Position numbers and translations under genes: made by a program
The notes under the pieces: generated by a model
What the model saw: only the letters and a program-made list of their open reading frames with translations
What the model was told of the DNA's origin: nothing
Database searches by the model: none
Part shown: piece after piece, positions 8,609 through 16,867 of the stretch
How the letters are laid out: every line of letters starts with the position of its first letter
Position numbering within the stretch: the stretch's first letter is position 1
Source of the DNA: Ramlibacter aurantiacus
GTDB taxonomy: Bacteria > Pseudomonadota > Gammaproteobacteria > Burkholderiales > Burkholderiaceae_C
Assembly (NCBI RefSeq): GCF_016722895.1
Contig: NZ_JAEQNA010000008.1
Coordinates: 124,001-188,000 of the forward strand
Direction of reading: 5' to 3'
DNA: 64,000 nt

Positions 8609-11600
8609 CCAGCCTCCTGAATCACGAGAAAGCTAATGAGTTCAAAGTCGTCCAGGCCGGAGATGGTGTCTGTCAGTGCCGTGGTCTTGCCACCGCTGAA
8701 CAGGCTGTCCAAATCCTTTTCTTCCTTTACCTCGATCATCGAACGGATGGACTTGCCCAACAGATCGGAGTAGGGCTGCATCTGGCGGCCATCTGCCGTT
8801 TCCTGATTGAAGCGCTGGCACACGTCGACGATGGGTTTGTCCTGGCCCTTGCAGCAGGTGCGCACCAGATCCAGTAGGCGCTTCACCTCGGTGTGGTCAT
8901 GAATGACCTCTCCCTCGCGATTGATGTAGACGAGGTAGTACGGATGCAGGCGGTTGTGCTGGTTGAGGTTGATCCCGGCATTGCGATTGCGCAGCGTGAA
9001 GATCGCGCCCGGCCGTAGGCCCATCTCGGGTCTGGCGGGAACCACTGCGTGCATCCCGTTAGGCACATTGCTCAGTTCGCCGTGGGCTTTGACGTAGTTG
9101 AGCAAATCCATGCGGAAGTCGTTGAGGCCCAAGTCAGTGATAGAGACGCCGGTCTTCAAATCCTCCAGCTCGATGACTTCCTCCTGCAGGCGACGCAGTT
9201 GCTCCTTGCGGTACGACACGTCGTTGGCCTGCGCAGACAACACGTTGTCGTCACCTGTGGCGGTCACGTCAGCGATCATCATTCGGCTCTCGACGCGCTC
9301 CTTGAGGTTGATGTACTCGTCGAGCGAAATGTCGGGCCAGTAATTGACTAGCTGGATGCTGCTGTTGGGCGAGCCAATGCGATCTACCCGGCCAAAGCGC
9401 TGGATGATGCGTACTGGGTTCCAGTGGATGTCGTAGTTGATCAGGTAGTCGCAGTCCTGCAGGTTCTGGCCTTCGGAGATGCAATCGGTGCCGATCAGCA
9501 GATCCACCTCGTGCGGCTCGTCCGGCAGTACCACCGCCTTCTCTTTAGAGCGAGGGGAGAACAGGGTGAGCAGCTCCTGGAAGTCATAGCTGCGCTTCTG
9601 AGTTTTGCTCTTGATGGTGGACTGCGGCGCTCCCTTGCCGGTGACCTTGGCGGTGTGGATGGCGAGCGTGGCCAGCAGCTCCGGCGCAAGGTTGGCGTAC
9701 AGGTAATCAGCGGTGTCGGCAAAGGCTGTGAAGATCAGCACCTTCCTGTTGCCGGGGTTAATTGGGTTTGCAATCTTGTCGAGCAGTTGTGCTTTGAGGT
9801 GCTGCAACTTGGCGTCATCCTGCGGCGTGATCTTGTTCATCGAAGCCAGCAAGGCATCGATGACCTGTAAGTCCACCTTCAGTTCGTGCTCCCAGGACGG
9901 CAAGTCCATGTCGGCGAGGCTGATCTTGATCTTGCTGCCGATCTCGCCGCCCTCGTCGCCGGGCATGGGCAGCTCATCGTCCTCTGCATCCAGCCCTTCC
10001 AGCACTTCGGTGAGGTCGCCCACCGTGACTGCGCCGCCGGATTGATTGAACGCGGCGATCTTTGCGAGGGTGGCTTCGTTGTTGGCCCGCAGCGATTGCA
10101 GCGTTAGCCTGAACGACTGCACCGAACTTTCAAGCCGTTTCAGCAGGTTGACCGTCATCAGCGCCTGCAGGCTCTTTTCGCGGTCGGCTTGGCGCAGCGT
10201 GCCCTTGCCACCGACCTTGGTGTCGTAGATCTCCTCGTACTTCTTCAGACGGCTGGGCAGGATGTAGCTGATGGGCGCATACACAGCCAGCTTGAGCAGG
10301 GAGAGTTGCTCAAAGATTTCATTGAAGCCCAATACGTCCGACCGATCGGTCAACGGGCAGTGAAACGACAGCGGTTTGCGGCGCTCCGGAAATTGACCGA
10401 TGTCCTTGGTGTCGTAGAAGGTCTGGATGTGCTTACGCGAGCGTGCGATGGTGACGCTGTCGAGCAGCTCGAAGAAGTCGAAGTCCAGTGAGTCGAGGAT
10501 CGCACGCGCGGTACGTTCTTCCGGGGGGAGCTTCGACCACGCATTGAAAGCTGCTTGTGCGCCTCGGAAGATCTCCTCAACGCTTCTGTCCGTGCGCAGT
10601 TTTTTTGTCAGGTTTTCGGAGTCGCCTTCGTAGGCCAGCGCCAGTTGGTTGCGCAAGTCAGTAAAGCGGTTGTTGACTGGCGTGGCCGACAACATCAGCA
10701 CCTTGGTCTTGACCCCTTCCTGGATCACCTTGCGCATCAGCTTCTGGTAGCGGGTTTCCTTATCCTTGTAGGCGTCGTTGTTGCGGAAGTTGTGCGACTC
10801 ATCGATGACGACGAGGTCGTAGTTGCCCCAGTTGATCCGGTTCAGCGGCGTACCGAAGGACTCGCCGCTGGTGCGGGACAGATCCGTGTGGCAGAGGACG
10901 TCGTAGTTGAACCGGTCGCGGGCGAAGATGTTGGTCTTGAGGTTGCGGTTGTAGTTCAGCCAGTTATCCGCCAGCTTCTTGGGGCAGAGCACCAGCACTG
11001 ACCGGTTGCGCAGCTCGTAATACTTGATGACGGCCAGTGCGGTAAAGGTCTTGCCCAAGCCGACGCTGTCGGCAAGGATGCAGCCGCTGTAGGTTTCCAG
11101 CTTGTTGATGATCCCGGTGGCAGCATCTTTCTGGTAGTTGAACAGCTTGTTCCAGATCAGGGTGTCCTGGTAGCCCGTGCGGTCGTTGGGCAGGACGTCT
11201 TCGTCGATGTCGTCGAGGAACTCATTGAAGATGTTGTAAAGCATCAGGAAATAGATGCTCTCGGGTGAGTTCTCTTGGTAGACCGAGGCGATGTGCTCGC
11301 AAATCTGCGCGGTCACGTCCTCCAGCTTTTCGGGGTCGTTCCAGATCTGATCGAATAGGCTCAGGTACGTGGCAGCAAAGGGTGCCTCGTCCATCTTGGT
11401 GACGAGGTTGGAAACCGCATTGCCTTGCTGGTACCCAAGATCGACAGCGGTGAACCCGTGCAGGGGCATGTAAGCCGTGTCGGTGCCGCCTGCCTGCACG
11501 CAGGCGAACTGCTGCATCGGCGCTTTAGTGCGGTTGCTCTTGAATTTGGCCTTGCGCCGTATCCACTCTGCGCACTCCTTGGCCACCGCCCGCTGGGTCA

Positions 11601-11895
11601 GCTTGTTGCGCAGTTGGATTTCAAACTCGCTGCCGTAGAGGCTGCGCTCCCGGTCGAGCTTGGGGATGTGGAATTCCTTTCGCTCTTTGCGAATCTTGTC
11701 GGTGACCTCGTTGGCAACAAAGGTGGGCGAGGTGAAGATGAAGTCCAGCTCGTCGATCTTTTCCAGCTCGGCTTTCAGCGCCTCGAAGGCGTACATCGAA
11801 AAGCACGAGGCCGCGACCTTCAGGCGCGCGCCTGGCCAGAGGGTCTTCTTGAGATCGTCGCCAAGCAACCGGCTGATGTTGTCGATCAGTTCCAT
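8605..11895 (-). CDS. PLD/SNF2-type superfamily-2 helicase
   Basis: A 1096-residue DNA helicase/translocase. The N-terminal 260 residues resemble a phospholipase-D-like module whose HKD motif is not obvious, so nuclease activity is doubtful. The helicase core has Walker A ADSVGLGKT (275-283), DESH (365-368), SATP (403-406), and a C-terminal helicase half at about 800-845 with the late motif IIQRFGRVDRIG. The start at 11895 overlaps the HTH gene's stop (ATGA); a start at 11943 is open but would overlap much more. It is the largest gene of the defence operon and may move along DNA before Mod/Res action. Confidence 0.88.
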   Translation of the reverse strand: MELIDNISRLLGDDLKKTLWPGARLKVAASCFSMYAFEALKAELEKIDELDFIFTSPTFVANEVTDKIRKERKEFHIPKLDRERSLYGSEFEIQLRNKLTQRAVAKECAEWIRRKAKFKSNRTKAPMQQFACVQAGGTDTAYMPLHGFTAVDLGYQQGNAVSNLVTKMDEAPFAATYLSLFDQIWNDPEKLEDVTAQICEHIASVYQENSPESIYFLMLYNIFNEFLDDIDEDVLPNDRTGYQDTLIWNKLFNYQKDAATGIINKLETYSGCILADSVGLGKTFTALAVIKYYELRNRSVLVLCPKKLADNWLNYNRNLKTNIFARDRFNYDVLCHTDLSRTSGESFGTPLNRINWGNYDLVVIDESHNFRNNDAYKDKETRYQKLMRKVIQEGVKTKVLMLSATPVNNRFTDLRNQLALAYEGDSENLTKKLRTDRSVEEIFRGAQAAFNAWSKLPPEERTARAILDSLDFDFFELLDSVTIARSRKHIQTFYDTKDIGQFPERRKPLSFHCPLTDRSDVLGFNEIFEQLSLLKLAVYAPISYILPSRLKKYEEIYDTKVGGKGTLRQADREKSLQALMTVNLLKRLESSVQSFRLTLQSLRANNEATLAKIAAFNQSGGAVTVGDLTEVLEGLDAEDDELPMPGDEGGEIGSKIKISLADMDLPSWEHELKVDLQVIDALLASMNKITPQDDAKLQHLKAQLLDKIANPINPGNRKVLIFTAFADTADYLYANLAPELLATLAIHTAKVTGKGAPQSTIKSKTQKRSYDFQELLTLFSPRSKEKAVVLPDEPHEVDLLIGTDCISEGQNLQDCDYLINYDIHWNPVRIIQRFGRVDRIGSPNSSIQLVNYWPDISLDEYINLKERVESRMMIADVTATGDDNVLSAQANDVSYRKEQLRRLQEEVIELEDLKTGVSITDLGLNDFRMDLLNYVKAHGELSNVPNGMHAVVPARPEMGLRPGAIFTLRNRNAGINLNQHNRLHPYYLVYINREGEVIHDHTEVKRLLDLVRTCCKGQDKPIVDVCQRFNQETADGRQMQPYSDLLGKSIRSMIEVKEEKDLDSLFSGGKTTALTDTISGLDDFELISFLVIQEAG

Positions 11896-12098
11896 CAGTC
11901 GCTTGCCCCCGAATCCTTGTTGGTCAGATTGGCGGCAATCCACTCATCCAGGTCGCTGCGGCGGAAGCGCCACGTGCCGCCCAGCTTGAAAGCGGGAAGC
12001 TTGCCTTCGGCCGCGAGGCGGTAGACGGTGCGCTTGCCAGCCTTCAAGTAGGCTGCAACCTCATCTAAGGTCAGGATGTCGTCTTTTGAATCCGCCAT
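11895..12098 (-). CDS. Excisionase-family helix-turn-helix protein
   Basis: A 67-residue DNA-binding protein from the ATG at 12098 (MADSKDDILT); an open extension to 12167 lacks family resemblance. The sequence LTLDEVAAYLKAGKRTVYRL then GGTWRFRRSDLDEWI is the HTH_17/excisionase winged-helix pattern related to MerR. It heads the defence operon and overlaps the helicase start by 4 bp. Likely roles are autoregulation of the operon or directing an integrase. The fixed coupling to a helicase favours regulation, but this is not proven. Confidence 0.85.
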   Translation of the reverse strand: MADSKDDILTLDEVAAYLKAGKRTVYRLAAEGKLPAFKLGGTWRFRRSDLDEWIAANLTNKDSGASD

Positions 12099-12690
12099 TG
12101 ATCGCCGCCGAGGAGTGGAAGTTGCCAAGAGCTGCCAATTCTTCCATACCGAGACGCGGCAGACCACAGGTACTGCCCAGGTGGGTGGATTCGATCCGCG
12201 CCGGTCAGCGGGGCATCACTACGCGGGGGGTATCGATCTGTTCCGCCCACCCGTCGCAGCGTCGAACAGCGCTTCGCGACACACGCGCAACATGTTGAGC
12301 CGCAAGACGTTCTGCGTGTGCCAAGTCGGCAGGGTTCTCCGATATTTTTGAGAGCAGAGAGCGGAAGAGGGGCAAACGGCCGCGCGAACACGCCCGTTTT
12401 CCGCCCTCGCGCCGGGCGTGGTGGCACACGGAGAACGGACCTCTGCCCCGCGTGACCTGGGGGAACGCCACAAATGGAAAAGGCCAACCGAGAACGGTTG
12501 GCCTTGAATTCTGGTGGTGTAGACCCAAGAACAGCCCAACCGCCCTTCCTAACGGATACGCCGCCTCAAGGAGATGATGAGCTCACTGCGGAAGCCGTAA
12601 ACCGGACGCGATTTCCCGCTGATCCACGCGGATGCTCCGAGAGACTTTGGCCGCTCTCCGAGGCGACTCGGTCGCCCAAGGCCACTCTGC
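12099..12690. other. Intergenic region upstream of the defence operon
   Basis: About 590 bases without a convincing gene; the open frames here have no protein-like composition. It should contain the defence operon promoter, but no clear -35/-10 pair was identified. The only strong structure is the hairpin at 12480-12505. No tRNA or attachment-site repeat was recognised. Confidence 0.5.
12480..12505. terminator. Perfect 11-bp hairpin
   Basis: Arms AAGGCCAACCG (12480-12490) and CGGTTGGCCTT (12495-12505) are perfect complements around the tetraloop AGAA. The ends are A-rich on the left and T-containing on the right, consistent with a terminator, but no gene clearly ends into it on either strand. 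It may be left from a deleted gene. Confidence 0.45.
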
Positions 12691-12993
12691 ATGGGGCATC
12701 TACGTCAGAATGCATCGACTATGAAGGTAAAAAACTCGAGCGGAAGCAATCCGCAAGTTGCTCTGTTCGGTCGGCTGCCCGCAGGCAAGTTCGGTGTACG
12801 TTGCATGCCGGAAGACGCAGTTCCCTACACCAAGTGTTGGGACGATGCGCTGGAGCAGGTGATGGTCTACATAGAGCCGGAAGCCGAGCAGCTGAAATCG
12901 ATACTGACCGCCCTCGAATCTGGACGGCTGGACTTTGGAGCCCTTCAAGACTACGGGGGCACGGCCGGCGGTTACTCAGAGGTGCCGGTATAA
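12691..12993 (+). CDS. Possible small hypothetical protein
   Basis: A 100-codon frame with an internal ATG at 12721. The C-terminal part (AVPYTKCWDDALEQVMVYIE and an acidic helix after it) has protein-like composition, unlike the competing frames. No family was recognised and the ribosome-binding site is unclear. It precedes the Csp gene by about 230 bases on the same strand. It may be spurious. Confidence 0.3.
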   Translation: MGHLRQNASTMKVKNSSGSNPQVALFGRLPAGKFGVRCMPEDAVPYTKCWDDALEQVMVYIEPEAEQLKSILTALESGRLDFGALQDYGGTAGGYSEVPV

Positions 12994-13227
12994 CCACAGG
13001 CCCGGCGCATTGGCGACCCGGTCGCTCATCAGGCGTACCCATAGCCTCCTTCGAAGTTGTTGGCGGGCGCAGGCAATTTGCGTTGTGCTCTTACCGGTCG
13101 GCGTCCGCTGCGGGCCGGGCGCGAACCTGTCCTACAGGACGGCGCCCTGGACCTCCATAGCGTCTGGACTCGGCATCCTCACGGGCGTCCCGTCAGACCA
13201 GACCCGTAAACCCACCGGAGATTCACC

Positions 13228-13563
13228 GTGCCCCATGAGAAGTACACCAGCTGCATCGAGGCCTGCTACGACTGTGCCGAAGCCTGCAACCACTGCGCCG
13301 CTGCCTGCCTGAAAGAGGACGACGTCAAGATGATGGCCCGCTGCATCGCTTTGGACGTGGATTGCGCGCAGATCTGCGAGTTGGCGGCGGCGGTGATGAG
13401 CCGCGCCAGCGAGTCCAGCAAGGCGGTTTGCACCGCCTGTGCGGAGATCTGCCGCCTTTGCGGCGAGGAGTGCGCCAAGCACCGGACGGATCACTGCCAG
13501 GAGTGCGCCCAGGCGTGCAAACGCTGCGAGGAAGAATGCCGGAAGATGGCCGCAGCGGCATAA
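13228..13563 (+). CDS. csp: Cytosolic four-helix-bundle copper storage protein (Csp)
   Basis: A 111-residue protein with 19 cysteines in repeated CxxxC spacing along four helices (for example CIEACYDCAEACNHC and CTACAEICRLCGEEC). This is the hallmark of Csp proteins, which hold many Cu(I) ions inside the bundle. There is no signal peptide, so it is Csp3-like and cytosolic. The start is GTG at 13228, preceded by GGAG at 13217-13220. The next gene starts 5 bases after its stop. A close homologue with the same cysteine count lies at 54182-54517. Confidence 0.92.
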   Translation: MPHEKYTSCIEACYDCAEACNHCAAACLKEDDVKMMARCIALDVDCAQICELAAAVMSRASESSKAVCTACAEICRLCGEECAKHRTDHCQECAQACKRCEEECRKMAAAA

Positions 13564-13568
13564 ACCCG

Positions 13569-13853
13569 GTGCGCGGCGTGCCTATACACGCGCCATCATC
13601 CCTGGAACCGGCTTCGCACGCCTCTGGCGTGGACCTGAATGTCGCAAGCGCAGCGGAGATCGCCCAGCTTTGCGAGCTAGGGTTCGACCGGGCGCAAAGC
13701 ATCAAGCGGGCCCGGCCCTTGGATGGGTGGGACGACGTGGTCAGGTTGCCGGGCCTCACCCCTGACATCGTGCGGCAGCTGCAGCACGCAGGGGCGCGAA
13801 TCGGCGGCCCGCAGGGTGGGGGAGACCGCCCCGGGCGCGAGCACGCCGAGTGA
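13569..13853 (+). CDS. Helix-hairpin-helix (ComEA-like) small protein
   Basis: About 94 residues from GTG at 13569 (GTG at 13578 is an alternative). It carries a helix-hairpin-helix pair of the ComEA/DNA-binding type: VDLNVASAAEIAQLCELGF, then WDDVVRLPGLTPDIVRQL, ending AGARIGGPQGGGDRPGREHA. The homologue at 49230-49487 shares the two motifs and almost the whole C-terminal tail. No signal peptide is seen, so uptake functions of ComEA are unlikely. Its pairing with a copper-storage gene is unexplained. The open frame extends further upstream but there it overlaps csp out of frame. Confidence 0.7.
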   Translation: MRGVPIHAPSSLEPASHASGVDLNVASAAEIAQLCELGFDRAQSIKRARPLDGWDDVVRLPGLTPDIVRQLQHAGARIGGPQGGGDRPGREHAE

Positions 13854-13918
13854 CCGGTCAAGCAGCCCGGATCAGGCCAGCCGACGCGGCGAAGCTGTCC
13901 CAGGGCTTCTCACCAGCG

Positions 13919-14485
13919 TCACTGTTCTTGTTTGAGCGAAGGCGCCGCCGTGCGGCACTCGAGGAAACCGCCATAGCCGACCTTCAGCTCTTGACCGACC
14001 TCGAAGATCATGTCGGCCTCGACGCGTTGCGCGCCGGCGTGCTCGGAAGCTGAAGCATTCGGAAGCGGTCGCACGCTCACCCGGACCGGTTCGCTGCTCA
14101 GGACGAACCCGGCCGCAGCCTGGCCGGACGTCGACGGCTCCGGCTGAAGCGGCACAAGCTGGTTGTTCAGCTTGATCACCCCGAGCTCCGCGCTGCCGTC
14201 CTGGCGCAGGCCAGCCACCACCACAGGGTGCCCCGAGCCGGTGTACCGGAAGGTGCAGTGCGGACGCGCTCCGATGACCTTGCGGACCTCCGCTCCGCGG
14301 AGCGTGGTGGGATCAAGTGTGCGGACATGCGCTCCCTGCAGCGCCTCCTTCGCGCTGGCAGCGCGGGCTACTGCCGGGGGCGGAGTGGAAGCATCGTCCG
14401 GCAGCTCGCTCTGACCGCAAGCCGCCAGAAAAGCCACTGCCACACCTGCAGCGACGAAGCGGTAAGCAGAGGTGCGGCGCCGCAT
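13919..14485 (-). CDS. Predicted lipoprotein of unknown function
   Basis: A 188-residue protein with a lipoprotein signal ending in the lipobox LAAC (Cys near residue 24). The body is rich in Ala, Pro and Val and contains a GARPHCTFRYTGSGHPVV strand region. No catalytic motif was recognised. Its start overlaps the DUF305 stop by 4 bp (ATGA), making it the last gene of a cytochrome c/DUF305/lipoprotein operon. A periplasmic metal- or stress-related role is inferred from context only. Confidence 0.75.
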   Translation of the reverse strand: MRRRTSAYRFVAAGVAVAFLAACGQSELPDDASTPPPAVARAASAKEALQGAHVRTLDPTTLRGAEVRKVIGARPHCTFRYTGSGHPVVVAGLRQDGSAELGVIKLNNQLVPLQPEPSTSGQAAAGFVLSSEPVRVSVRPLPNASASEHAGAQRVEADMIFEVGQELKVGYGGFLECRTAAPSLKQEQ

Positions 14486-14940
14486 CAGTCGCGCCTCTCG
14501 AGGTTCCGCACCAGATAGCGCATCTCAGCGATCTCGCGCTCCTGGGCCTCGACGATTTCATCGGCAAGCTTGCGCACCCGCGGATCTGTGATTTGCGCGC
14601 GGGTGCTGGTCAGGATGGCGATGGAGTGGTGCGGGATCATCGCCTTCATGTACTCGATGTCGTCCACGCTGGCCTGACTGCGCACCAGCCAGAGGGACGC
14701 CGCAAAAACGGCAATCGCGCCGCCGAAAATAGCGTAATTGACGCCCTTCTTGTTGTACATGTTCAGCATGAACGCCAGCATGATCACCGCCATCGTCGAG
14801 CCCATGACGAGGGCCATCCAGGCGCGGGTCTCGCTCCAGAACACCTGCTCCCATGCCCACGTATTCAGGTACATAAGGCCGTACATCACCACGGTGGACG
14901 TGGCAATCATCGCGGCGAAGCGCCAGTAGGACATCTGCAT
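14485..14940 (-). CDS. Membrane DUF305 protein
   Basis: A 151-residue protein with three hydrophobic segments (about 8-30, 40-60, 70-88) followed by a DUF305 region containing MKAMIPHHSIAILTS and a charged helical tail. DUF305 proteins are common in copper and heavy-metal islands; the conserved His pair and Met residues suggest metal contact, but the activity is unknown. It lies between the cytochrome c gene (9-base gap) and the lipoprotein gene (4-bp overlap). Confidence 0.85.
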   Translation of the reverse strand: MQMSYWRFAAMIATSTVVMYGLMYLNTWAWEQVFWSETRAWMALVMGSTMAVIMLAFMLNMYNKKGVNYAIFGGAIAVFAASLWLVRSQASVDDIEYMKAMIPHHSIAILTSTRAQITDPRVRKLADEIVEAQEREIAEMRYLVRNLERRD

Positions 14941-14949
14941 TGCGTGCTC

Positions 14950-15645
14950 CTACTGCTTCGGGGTTTCGGAAGGGGGTTGCTGGCTTGCCCCTGGGCCGTG
15001 ATGGTCGCCGGAGGCTGCTGGTCCAGTCGAGTCGCCTTTTTGCCCCCCCGAACTGCCCAATTGCCCTCCCGAGCCATGGTGGTTCGCGCCGCCCTTTTGG
15101 CCACCAGCGCCCGATCCCGAATCGGACCCCAAGGCCGCGTATCGCTCCGGCGTCATCGCAGGCAATTCGGCAACGAACGCGACGATGCTGCGCAGTGTCT
15201 CGTCATCGTGAGTGGGACCAAACGCCGGCATGCCGGTCATCTTGATGCCGTGCTTGACGATCCAGAGGATTTCGCCAGGCTTCCAGTCGGATGCGGCTTC
15301 GGCCAAGTGAGGCGGCTGCGGCCGCATGCCGTCAGCCCATTTCTCGCGCTTGGCGCCAGGACCTCCGTGGCAGTGCTGACAGCTGGCCTTGTACTGGCTC
15401 GCGCCGCTCGCGAGCATCGCGGGGGTAACGCTTTCGGCGCGGGGCACCTCTTCCGCTCGCCGCCGGACCGACCGATGCATCGTGGTGTCGAACGCCCATC
15501 GGGTGATGGACATGTGCTGCTCTGTGGCAGCCACGTTGTAGGCGCCGGTATAAACCACTGTCAGTCCGATTAGGCCGAGCAGCACAAGCGTGGCAATGCA
15601 GCCGACCGCCAGTCCTAAAGCAAGCTTTTTTCGATTCTTGTCCAT
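14950..15645 (-). CDS. Membrane-anchored c-type cytochrome
   Basis: About 231 residues from the ATG at 15645 (MDKNRKKLALG); the open extension to 15768 is not needed. It has one N-terminal membrane segment (about 8-32), a single haem-binding motif CQHCH, and a distal axial methionine in MTGMPAFG, typical of class I cytochrome c. The last 60 residues are a low-complexity Gly/His/Ser/Gln tail, unusual for this family and possibly metal-binding. It heads the operon with DUF305 and the lipoprotein. An electron-transfer role at the periplasmic face is likely. Confidence 0.85.
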   Translation of the reverse strand: MDKNRKKLALGLAVGCIATLVLLGLIGLTVVYTGAYNVAATEQHMSITRWAFDTTMHRSVRRRAEEVPRAESVTPAMLASGASQYKASCQHCHGGPGAKREKWADGMRPQPPHLAEAASDWKPGEILWIVKHGIKMTGMPAFGPTHDDETLRSIVAFVAELPAMTPERYAALGSDSGSGAGGQKGGANHHGSGGQLGSSGGQKGDSTGPAASGDHHGPGASQQPPSETPKQ

Positions 15646-15867
15646 AGCACCAAATCTCCCGTTATCAGCACCACGCCGCTTCAGAAGCCGGCTAATTCTT
15701 GCCGGCAAGAATGTTGCCCTCGAACCAGGCACACGAAAACTCACAACTTCATCGTGGTTGCGCCCCAAGGCAGCATTCCGGAGCGTTTCCGGGGCTCAGA
15801 TCCACCTGCTATGAGGCTCTAATCGGCTCCCCAGGGGACTAGCGATCAGTTCTTCTGTCGGACCCAG

Positions 15868-16208
15868 TTAACCAATACGCTCGAGTCCCGCTGAGACAAG
15901 CACGAAAAGCACGAAACCGCCCGTAAATGCCAGCATTGACCACTTGGTGTCTTCCCCGCTCTCGTGCGCCTCACTAATCATGTCTTCAACTGCTGCAAGG
16001 GCGAGCAGTCCTGCAACGAATGCAAGCGCCCCCATTTTCCATGCCTCAGCCACGCCGCGAAGCAGAAAGTACGACACCATGGCCATCCCCCATGCAAAGC
16101 GATACTCACGATGCGGCTGCTGGTTGGAAGAAACTCAGCCAGCATGCCCCCGCCGAAATTTCCAATGGCTGGCAGGAGCGCCAATCCGAGCACAAGCCAG
16201 GTATCCAC
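15868..16208 (-). pseudogene. ZIP-family metal transporter, internally deleted and frameshifted
   Basis: The minus strand from 16208 gives a ZIP N-terminus (LLPAIGNFGGGMLAEFLPTS, then SIALHGG). Near 16086 the frame changes and the C-terminal end follows: AEAWKMGALAFVAGLLALAA, then VEDMISEAHESGEDTKWSML and a final membrane segment. About 170 central residues that full-length ZIP relatives have, including most transmembrane helices, are absent. The junction is a deletion plus a frameshift, so no working transporter can be made. Confidence 0.8.
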
Positions 16209-16347
16209 GCGTATCTCCTTGACGTTCTTGTTCGCACGCGAGAACGCTCAAGGATAGGGCGTGAGACACCTCCGTAACGTAGGAGGTTGCGAGTGCGCAG
16301 GGTAGACGGCGTCCGGCCCCGACGTTCGATCGAAGGCAACTCCTGTC

Positions 16348-16815
16348 CTATCCGATTCTCCGGCGAGCTCCACGGAGACGAACGAGTTGCTCAACTGGCG
16401 CATCAGCCGACGTGTTGTCCAGCGAAGCCTTGTTCAGGCCCTTAAGGATGCCGCAAGACGCCGCCTCGCGCGACACCCCGCACTGAGCTCGCAGCGTCCT
16501 GAGCTCAGCCCGAAGCGCTTGAAGCTCCTTGATCCGTTCAGTCACTTGTTCGATGTGCTCATCCAGCAAGTCGTTGACGCGTTCGCAGTTCTCACGTGGC
16601 TCGTCTTTGAACCGAAGCAACGTGCGAATCTCCTCGAGCGTCATGTCCAGGGATCGGCAGTGCCGAATGAATGCGAGCCTCAACACGTGCGCGGGCCCAT
16701 AAACCCGGTAGTTGGAACTAGTGCGCGCCGCCTGAGCAAGTAGCCCTTCTCGTTCGTAGTAGCGAATCGTCTCAGGTTGACACCCGGTTGCCTGCGCCAG
16801 CTCTCCAATCTTCAT
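16348..16815 (-). CDS. cadR: Cd(II)/Pb(II)-responsive MerR-family regulator
   Basis: A 155-residue MerR-type activator. It has the N-terminal winged helix (MKIGELAQATGCQPETIRYY), a long dimerisation coiled coil (about 80-112), and cysteines at 77, 112 and 121, the positions used by CadR/PbrR to bind Cd or Pb. The tail lacks the His-rich end of some CadR proteins. It is divergent from the P-type ATPase, with a MerR operator in the 52-base gap. It should repress and, with metal, activate cadA. PbrR is an equally good name. Confidence 0.92.
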   Translation of the reverse strand: MKIGELAQATGCQPETIRYYEREGLLAQAARTSSNYRVYGPAHVLRLAFIRHCRSLDMTLEEIRTLLRFKDEPRENCERVNDLLDEHIEQVTERIKELQALRAELRTLRAQCGVSREAASCGILKGLNKASLDNTSADAPVEQLVRLRGARRRIG

Positions 16816-16830
16816 GATCTGCTCCTGACG

Positions 16831-16861
16831 TTGACTCTGTAGCGACTAGAGGGTTTGTAAT
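16831..16861 (+). promoter_or_regulatory. MerR-type promoter/operator of cadA
   Basis: A -35 box TTGACT (16831-16836) and -10 box TGTAAT (16856-16861) are separated by 19 bp, the over-long spacing typical of MerR-family promoters. The spacer holds the imperfect dyad ACTCTGTAGCG/ACTAGAGGGT, close to known CadR/PbrR operators. Transcription would start at about the cadA ATG, giving a very short leader. Confidence 0.85.
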
Positions 16862-16867
16862 TTAGCC

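Noticed and set aside
12474..13160. 228-codon plus-strand frame before csp
   Set aside because: Arg/Ser/Gly-rich with no domain pattern; the frame at 12691-12993 is the better candidate, and even that is weak.
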